Of a stretch of DNA of 64,000 bases, positions 58,438 to 64,000 are shown one piece after another. This DNA is from Segatella copri. Lineage in GTDB: Bacteria; Bacteroidota; Bacteroidia; Bacteroidales; Bacteroidaceae. A program made the translations under genes and the position numbers. The notes under the pieces were generated by a model. The model searched no databases and was not told where the DNA came from. It saw only the letters and a program-made list of their open reading frames with translations. Location of the stretch: positions 992,001 to 1,056,000 of the forward strand of contig NZ_JAPDVG010000001.1 of assembly GCF_026015625.1 (NCBI RefSeq). Reading direction: 5' to 3'. Within the stretch, counting starts at the first letter, position 1. Each line of letters begins with the position of its first letter.

Positions 58438-60657
58438 ATGTATAGCAAAGAAGAATTACAAGCAAAGAGTGTCATTCAGTTGAAGGACATTGCCAAGGAA
58501 CTTGGAGCCAAGGTAAAGAAGAGCGATAACAAGGGAACTATCGTCTACGCCATTCTCGACGCCCAGGCAGAACAGCCAGCTTCTGAAGCAGCCCCTAAGC
58601 GCAAGCGCACCCGCATTGCAACCAAGAAAGAAGACCGTGTTTATTCCGTACACGGTAATGAAGGAGAGAATTTCGACGTGCAGAAGAACCAGGTATTGGG
58701 TCCTAACGGCGGCGAGACTGCTCCTCAGGCTATGAACGAAACTGCCCCAGCCCCAGCGGTTGAGGAAGAAATCCAGTTCAGCCCGGCAGAGCAGAGTTTA
58801 CAATCATCTGCCCAGAAGCAGACTCTAAACCAATCAGGCGAAGACATCGAGGCTCAGGTACTTGCCAACTTCCCGAAACACCGCGGCAGAAGAAGCAAGG
58901 CTGAACTCGAAGCCATTGCAGAAGCCAGAGCAGCTGCCATCAGAAAGCATCAGGCGGTAAAAGCCGAGATAGAAGCGCAGATGGCGAAAGATGCACAGGA
59001 GACGGCTAACCAGCAGGCTGCTACTGAGGCAGAACAGCCGGAAGAGGCAACAGCCGATAACCAGCAGACTGCTCCTGAGCAGGCAGCACCTGAGCAAGCT
59101 GCCGTTCCTGAAGAGCAGTTCTCTGCAGGAAACGCTGAGAGCGCTGACATCAGCGGCGATTTGCAGGCGATGCTCCAGGCTAAGATGAATGCACAGAACG
59201 CAGCAGCAGCTCCAGCTCCGGCAGCAGCTCCGGCTCCAGCTGAGGAGGCAAAGGAAGAAGCTACTGAAAAAACTGCAAACGATAAGAAACAGGAGTCAGC
59301 TCCTATCCACTATACTGAAGGTATGAAGGTAGAACTCGATGCAGACGGAACCTGGAAGGGTGATCCGGGCGATGGAACCGATTTCATCCCGGTAGTCGAC
59401 ATTCCTATCGAAGACCAGGCTGCCATTCCTACTGTCGACATCTTCGACCGTCCTACCACTCCACAGACTTCTCACCAGCACACACCTGCTGCTGCCCCTG
59501 CAGCCAAGAACAAGCAGGAAGCACCAGCTTACGATTTCAGCAATCTCGTGAAATCCAACGGTGTGCTCGAAGTGATTTCAGAGGGCTACGGATTCCTGCG
59601 CAGCAGCGATTACAATTACCTTTCTTCACCGGACGATGTTTATGTAGCATCCAGCTTCGTCAAGAAGTTCGGTCTGAAGACTGGCGATGTCATCGAGTGC
59701 AAGGTGCGTCCGCCTCACGAGGGCGAGAAATACTTCCCGCTCACCAGCATCATCAAGATCAATGGCCGTGACCCGTCAGAGGTTCGTGACCGTGTTCCTT
59801 TCGAGCACCTCACCCCACTCTTCCCTGATGAGAAGTTCAATCTCTGTGGCGACCGCCGCACCACCAATCTCAGCACCCGCATCGTAGACCTCTTCTCGCC
59901 AATCGGTAAGGGTCAGCGTGCGCTCATCGTGGCTCAGCCTAAGACCGGTAAGACCATCCTCATGAAGGATATTGCCAACGCCATCGCAGCCAACCATCCT
60001 GAGGCTTACCTCATGATGCTGCTCATCGACGAGCGTCCTGAGGAGGTTACCGACATGGCACGCACCGTGAATGCAGAGGTTATCGCCTCTACCTTCGACG
60101 AGCCAGCAGAGCGCCATGTCAAGATTGCCGGAATCGTGCTCGAGAAGGCTAAGAGAATGGTAGAATGCGGACACGATGTTGTCATCTTCCTCGATTCCAT
60201 CACCCGTCTCGCCCGTGCCTACAACACCACAGCTCCTGCATCTGGTAAGGTGCTTACCGGTGGTGTAGATGCAAACGCCCTCCAGAAGCCTAAGCGTTTC
60301 TTCGGTGCTGCGCGTAACATCGAAGGCGGCGGTTCGCTCACCATCATCGCTACTGCCCTCATCGATACAGGTAGTAAGATGGATGAAGTCATCTTCGAGG
60401 AGTTCAAGGGAACCGGCAACATGGAGTTGCAGCTCGACCGCTCACTCAGCAACAAGCGCATCTTCCCTGCTGTCAACCTCATTTCTTCGTCTACCCGTCG
60501 CGACGATCTGCTGCAGGACAAGACAACGCTCGACCGCATGTGGATTCTGCGCAAGTATCTGTCAGATATGAACGCTATCGAGGCGATGAGCACCATCCAC
60601 AAGAATATGCAGCATACTCGCAACAACGACGAGTTCCTGCTCTCTATGAATTCATAA
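58438..60657 (+). CDS. rho: Transcription termination factor Rho with long disordered insert
   Basis: 739 residues against about 420 in E. coli. N-terminal SAP-like Rho domain (1-42; [23 protein letters not shown]), then about 320 residues of low complexity rich in Ala, Glu, Gln and Pro (about 43-360), then the RNA-binding OB domain ([22 protein letters not shown]) and the ATPase core ([50 protein letters not shown]). Inserts in this place are general in Bacteroidetes; the one in B. thetaiotaomicron has been linked to phase separation. All catalytic motifs are present. Confidence 0.95.
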   Translation: MYSKEELQAKSVIQLKDIAKELGAKVKKSDNKGTIVYAILDAQAEQPASEAAPKRKRTRIATKKEDRVYSVHGNEGENFDVQKNQVLGPNGGETAPQAMNETAPAPAVEEEIQFSPAEQSLQSSAQKQTLNQSGEDIEAQVLANFPKHRGRRSKAELEAIAEARAAAIRKHQAVKAEIEAQMAKDAQETANQQAATEAEQPEEATADNQQTAPEQAAPEQAAVPEEQFSAGNAESADISGDLQAMLQAKMNAQNAAAAPAPAAAPAPAEEAKEEATEKTANDKKQESAPIHYTEGMKVELDADGTWKGDPGDGTDFIPVVDIPIEDQAAIPTVDIFDRPTTPQTSHQHTPAAAPAAKNKQEAPAYDFSNLVKSNGVLEVISEGYGFLRSSDYNYLSSPDDVYVASSFVKKFGLKTGDVIECKVRPPHEGEKYFPLTSIIKINGRDPSEVRDRVPFEHLTPLFPDEKFNLCGDRRTTNLSTRIVDLFSPIGKGQRALIVAQPKTGKTILMKDIANAIAANHPEAYLMMLLIDERPEEVTDMARTVNAEVIASTFDEPAERHVKIAGIVLEKAKRMVECGHDVVIFLDSITRLARAYNTTAPASGKVLTGGVDANALQKPKRFFGAARNIEGGGSLTIIATALIDTGSKMDEVIFEEFKGTGNMELQLDRSLSNKRIFPAVNLISSSTRRDDLLQDKTTLDRMWILRKYLSDMNAIEAMSTIHKNMQHTRNNDEFLLSMNS

Positions 60658-60752
60658 CCCCTCATCCGGGTTTAACCATATCTGAATATCCGGCAAAAGG
60701 CTCCGTTCATCGGCAGTCTTTACTAGATATAAAAGAAGAGAGATTTGAAAGA

Positions 60753-60796
60753 GAAGGGCAAGTTCCATTTTCGGGATTTGCCCTTCGTGCTTTTTT
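60753..60796 (+). terminator. Terminator after rho
   Basis: GAAGGGCAA (60753-60761) pairs with TTGCCCTTC (60778-60786), followed by GTGC and six T. Confidence 0.8.
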
Positions 60797-60842
60797 ACTG
60801 TTTAAAATCATTAAAAAAATATTCCATTTCATTTTTTATTCG

Positions 60843-60850
60843 TATCTTTG
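60843..60850 (+). promoter_or_regulatory. -7 box of the nucleoside phosphorylase gene
   Basis: TATCTTTG, 69 bp before the ATG at 60919. The leader has a GGGGC-GCAAA-GCCCC hairpin at 60868-60882. Confidence 0.55.
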
Positions 60851-60918
60851 CTAATCTTAAACACAGAGGGGCGCAAAGCCCCAATATAAATAATGTATAA
60901 CTTAAAATCAAAAGAACC

Positions 60919-61791
60919 ATGAGCAAATATTTTGCAGAATCTGAATTGATTATCAATGAAGACGGAAGCTGCTTCCACCTTCATCTACGCCCGGAACAAG
61001 TGGCTGATAAAGTAATCCTCGTTGGCGACCCAGGTCGCGTAGCCCTCGTAGCCTCCCATTTCGATGAGAAGGAATGCGAAGTTTCAAGTCGGGAATTCCA
61101 CGCCATCACCGGCACATATAAAGGCAAGCGAATCACCGTGCAGAGCACCGGAATAGGATGCGATAATATCGATATCGTAGTCAACGAGCTCGATGCGCTG
61201 AAGAACATCGATTTCAAAACCCGCACCGAGAAACCCGAGCACACCACGCTCACCCTCGTGCGCATCGGAACCTGCGGCGGCCTGCAGCTCAACTGCCCTG
61301 CCGGAACCTTCGTAGCCTCGCAGAAGAGCATCGGTTTTGACGGACTCATCAACTTCTATGCCCGTCGCAACGAAATCTGCGACCTCGAAACAGAGGCAGA
61401 ATTCAAGCGCCAGGTAAAATGGAACGACCAGATTGGCAACCCATACTGTGTAGACAACAATCAGGAACTGCTCAACCAGATAGCCGGCGATGATATGGTA
61501 CGCGGAATCACCATAGCCTGTGGCGGTTTCTACGGACCTCAGGGCCGCGAACTCCGTGCCCCACTTGCCGACCCGGAACTTAATCAGAAGATTGAAGCAT
61601 TCGAGTATAACGGTCTGCGCGTCAACAACTTCGAGATGGAGAGTTCTGCCCTCGCCGGTCTTTCCCTTCTCCTCGGTCATAAGGCATTAACCTGCTGCAT
61701 GGTCATCGCCAACCGCCGTGCCCTCAGCGCCAACACCGGCTACAAGAGCACCATCGGCAATCTCATCAAGGTTGTATTAGATAGAATTTAA
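60919..61791 (+). CDS. Nucleoside phosphorylase (uridine phosphorylase type)
   Basis: 290 residues of the PNP/UDP phosphorylase family: VILVGDPGRVALVASHFD (phosphate-binding GDPGR), STGIGCDNIDIVVNELDAL, VRIGTCGGLQLN and NFEMESSALAGLSLLLGH (E-M-E-S, ribose binding). Splits a nucleoside with phosphate into base and ribose 1-phosphate. Uridine is the most likely substrate but not certain. MnmE follows 11 bp later. Confidence 0.88.
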   Translation: MSKYFAESELIINEDGSCFHLHLRPEQVADKVILVGDPGRVALVASHFDEKECEVSSREFHAITGTYKGKRITVQSTGIGCDNIDIVVNELDALKNIDFKTRTEKPEHTTLTLVRIGTCGGLQLNCPAGTFVASQKSIGFDGLINFYARRNEICDLETEAEFKRQVKWNDQIGNPYCVDNNQELLNQIAGDDMVRGITIACGGFYGPQGRELRAPLADPELNQKIEAFEYNGLRVNNFEMESSALAGLSLLLGHKALTCCMVIANRRALSANTGYKSTIGNLIKVVLDRI

Positions 61792-61802
61792 ACAATAAAA
61801 AA

Positions 61803-63218
61803 ATGAATCAAGAAGAATGTATCTGCGCCCTGGCAACCCCAGCCGGCGGTGCCATCGGAATCATCCGACTCAGTGGCTCTAACGCCATTACCATCACCGA
61901 CAAAATCTTCCAGTCTGCCAACGGCAAATCCCTGGAAGAAGCCAAGCCCTACACTCTGCATTATGGCGAAATCAAGGATAAGGATGGCAACACCATCGAT
62001 GATGTACTGGTGAGCGTGTTCCGTGCACCCCACAGTTATACAGGCGAGAACTCCACCGAGATTTCCTGTCATGGCAGCCGATACATTCTTCAGCAGGTTC
62101 TCCATCGCTTTACAGAGGTAGGATGTCGCCAGGCAGAACCGGGCGAATACACCCGTCGTGCCTATCTCAACGGAAAGATGGACCTCTCTCAGGCAGAAGC
62201 CGTAGCTGATCTCATCGCCTCTACCAACAAGGCAACCCACAAGATGGCGCTCAGCCAACTGAAGGGTCATTTCAGCAACGAACTCTCCCTGCTGCGCGAA
62301 AAATTATTAAAGATGACTTCGCTCCTTGAGTTGGAGCTCGACTTCAGCGACCACGAAGAACTGGAGTTTGCCGACCGCAGCGAACTCCAGGCACTAGCCG
62401 AAGAAATCAATCACAAGATTACCACCCTCGCCCACTCCTTCGAAACCGGCAATGCCCTAAAGCAGGGAGTAGCCGTAGCCATCGTAGGCAAGACGAATGT
62501 GGGCAAGAGCACCCTGCTCAACCGTCTGCTCCACGAGGAGAAGGCAATCGTGAGCGACATTCATGGAACCACCCGAGATGTAATCGAAGACACCACCCTC
62601 ATCGACGGAATCACCTTCCGCTTTATTGACACAGCCGGAATCCGCAAGACGGATGATGTGGTAGAAAACATCGGAATAGAGCGCACTTTCCAGAAGATGG
62701 AAGAGGCGAAGATAGTAATCTGGCTATTAGATGAGCAGCCGTCAGCCTCAGAAATCGAGGAGATGAAGCTGAAGAACCAGGGCAAGAAGCTGCTGGTGGT
62801 ATTTAATAAGATGGATAAACTTGAGAATGATAAACTTGCGTTCGATAAATTCACCCATTCCTGTGGCTCAGATTCCAGTGAATCAGAATCCACTGAAGCA
62901 GAATCCCCACTTTTCATCAGTGCCCGCACGGGCGAGAACGTTTCATCCCTGGAGCAGGCATTAGTAAGAGCCGCTGATATTCCTGAGATTACCGAGAACG
63001 ACGTCATCATAACGAGTGCCCGCCATTACGAGGCCCTTCTCCGTGCCCATGATTCCCTCTCCCGAGTATTGGAGTCGATGGAAATGGGCATGAGCGGCGA
63101 CATCATCGCCGAAGACCTGAAAATGGTATTGGAAGAATTGGGTGAAATCACTGGCGGACAGATCAGTAGCCAGGAAACGCTAAATAATATCTTCAAGCAC
63201 TTTTGCATCGGAAAATAA
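61803..63218 (+). CDS. mnmE: tRNA modification GTPase MnmE (TrmE)
   Basis: 471 residues. N-terminal folate-binding domain (ICALATPAGGAIGIIRLSG, ENSTEISCHGSRYILQQVL), helical domain, G domain (about 220-375; VGKTNVGKSTLLNRLL, DIHGTTRD, DTAGIRKTDD, NKMD) and the C-terminal FCIGK with the essential Cys. With MnmG it installs the (carboxymethyl)aminomethyl group at U34. It ends a conserved region: two tandem terminators follow. Confidence 0.95.
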   Translation: MNQEECICALATPAGGAIGIIRLSGSNAITITDKIFQSANGKSLEEAKPYTLHYGEIKDKDGNTIDDVLVSVFRAPHSYTGENSTEISCHGSRYILQQVLHRFTEVGCRQAEPGEYTRRAYLNGKMDLSQAEAVADLIASTNKATHKMALSQLKGHFSNELSLLREKLLKMTSLLELELDFSDHEELEFADRSELQALAEEINHKITTLAHSFETGNALKQGVAVAIVGKTNVGKSTLLNRLLHEEKAIVSDIHGTTRDVIEDTTLIDGITFRFIDTAGIRKTDDVVENIGIERTFQKMEEAKIVIWLLDEQPSASEIEEMKLKNQGKKLLVVFNKMDKLENDKLAFDKFTHSCGSDSSESESTEAESPLFISARTGENVSSLEQALVRAADIPEITENDVIITSARHYEALLRAHDSLSRVLESMEMGMSGDIIAEDLKMVLEELGEITGGQISSQETLNNIFKHFCIGK

Positions 63219-63260
63219 GTCGTGATAAACAACGATTAATATCGATAACAAATGATAGTT

Positions 63261-63290
63261 AAGGTGCTCATTTTGAGCACCTTTCTTTTT
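63261..63290 (+). terminator. First terminator after mnmE
   Basis: AAGGTGCTC (63261-63269) pairs with GAGCACCTT (63275-63283), followed by TCTTTTT. Confidence 0.88.
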
Positions 63291-63292
63291 AG

Positions 63293-63329
63293 CCTTACTA
63301 TTGGTTATAATCAATGGTAAGGTTTTTTT
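63293..63329 (+). terminator. Second terminator after mnmE
   Basis: CCTTACTATTG (63293-63303) pairs with CAATGGTAAGG (63312-63322), one G-T pair, followed by seven T. A direct repeat TTGTACC lies at 63339-63345 and 63350-63356. No gene is seen from 63330 to 63528. Confidence 0.82.
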
Positions 63330-63528
63330 AGCACCTTTTTGTACCGCTCTTGTACCTCCACTTTTCAAAAGTAATAATTTGAGATTCCATTTTTGGCAAA
63401 TGAGTGCAAGATTGCCGAGAGTTTTGGACAATGATGGACGATGATATAAGACTATTGAAAATAAACGGAGTAATGACAGACGACTTTTTCTACAATAAAT
63501 TAAGTAAAAATGTATAAAAAGCGTACAA

Positions 63529-64000
63529 ATGACAGCAAGCAAAGAAAGAATTCTAAAAATTTGCGAGTATTGTGGTAAGAGCTTCTATGCATCAAAATCC
63601 ACAACTCGTTATTGCTCCAAGCAATGCAACAGTTATGCCTATAAGGCAGCAAGGCGTGAGGAGAAAGTAAAGATGGCTGAGACAATGAGCCACCGAAAAG
63701 CTTCCGAGAAATCCATGTCTGAAATCCTCATGAAAGAATACCTCACTATTCAAGAGGTCGCTATACTTTTGGGACTAAGCAGACAGACCATATATAATAT
63801 GGTGTATAGTGGTAAGTTGCGAGCATCCAAGATTACTTCTCGTTTATCTTTAATCAGAAAGCGAGATATAGATTATCTTGTTGATAGTTTGCCATACACC
63901 ACAAAAAAAAGTGCTTCAAAAGAAGCTGTTCATGCAAACCGAGAGCTACCTGTTCCAGAATATTACTCTGCCAAGGAAATTGCAGAAGTCCACAACACTT
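63529..64000 (+). CDS. Zinc-ribbon/excisionase-type HTH protein (partial, runs off the window)
   Basis: 157 codons are visible. N-terminal zinc finger (KICEYCGKSFYASKS, RYCSKQCNS, residues 11-34), then an excisionase-like MerR-type HTH (YLTIQEVAILLGLSRQTIYNMVYSGKL, about 72-98; KRDIDYLVDSL) and the beginning of a second, similar segment (EYYSAKEIAEVHN). In Bacteroidales such proteins sit beside tyrosine integrases at the ends of integrated elements. The integrase would lie past base 64000, so this is inference. Confidence 0.7.
   Translation, partial: MTASKERILKICEYCGKSFYASKSTTRYCSKQCNSYAYKAARREEKVKMAETMSHRKASEKSMSEILMKEYLTIQEVAILLGLSRQTIYNMVYSGKLRASKITSRLSLIRKRDIDYLVDSLPYTTKKSASKEAVHANRELPVPEYYSAKEIAEVHNT

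Noticed and set aside
1..64000. tRNA or rRNA genes
   Set aside because: I looked in the intergenic regions for cloverleaf ends (GTTC-A-A-T arm, CCA) and for rRNA-like sequence and saw none; a covariance-model search would be needed to exclude them fully.

Overview
The window looks like a chromosomal segment of a Bacteroidales gut or oral bacterium of the Prevotella/Segatella type. Evidence: promoters follow the Bacteroidetes pattern (TTTG, about 20 bp, TAnnTTTG) at several genes; many products belong to families typical of this order (DUF4421, DUF4835, DUF3127, DUF4248, Rho with a long disordered insert, a CzcA-type efflux set with a His-rich leader protein); and there is almost no Shine-Dalgarno signal. 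The species assignment is inference. No rRNA, tRNA or CRISPR array was seen.

Layout. 1-9.4 kb: the end of a FadL-like outer-membrane protein, a candidate 155-nt small RNA, a DsbD-type thiol reductase (minus strand), then a heavy-metal efflux operon (His-rich small protein, adaptor, RND pump, TolC-like channel) with a tandem palindromic operator. 9.5-18.1 kb: accessory region with an orphan AAA-ATPase/nuclease, two small minus-strand genes with a zinc-ribbon protein, an McrB/McrC-type restriction pair, a REP-associated (Y1/HUH) transposase surrounded by and containing its probable REP palindrome, and a HIRAN-like protein followed by a small partner. 18.2-24.7 kb: a conserved but unexplained Bacteroidales cluster (DUF3987-like protein, CHC2/Toprim primase-like protein, DUF4248 protein, small membrane/lipoprotein, HU-like protein) with several repeat arrays that resemble replication or operator sites; an IS3-family element has jumped into it. 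24.7-35.6 kb: a 2-keto-3-deoxygluconate/uronate module (kdgK, KDPG aldolase, LacI regulator, altronate dehydratase, NhaC-type transporter); the minus-strand half continues without a clear break into a very large two-headed sensor kinase, its response regulator and a membrane protein.

35.7-63.2 kb is mostly core genome: GH25 lysozyme, zinc-ribbon protein, DnaJ-like protein, 5'-nucleotidase, NudC, MFS transporter, DUF3127 protein; a dnaN-exonuclease-coaBC-DUF4835-recN-TPR gene run; envelope genes (DUF1460, DUF4421), an oxidoreductase, EngB, an ABC-F ATPase, Rho, a nucleoside phosphorylase and MnmE. After mnmE come two tandem terminators and the start of a zinc-ribbon/excisionase-type gene typical of integrated elements, cut by the window end.

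The best candidates for an undescribed system are the 18.2-24.7 kb primase-like cluster with its phased repeats, the REP/RAYT locus, and the HIRAN-like/small-protein pair that share an ungapped terminal motif.
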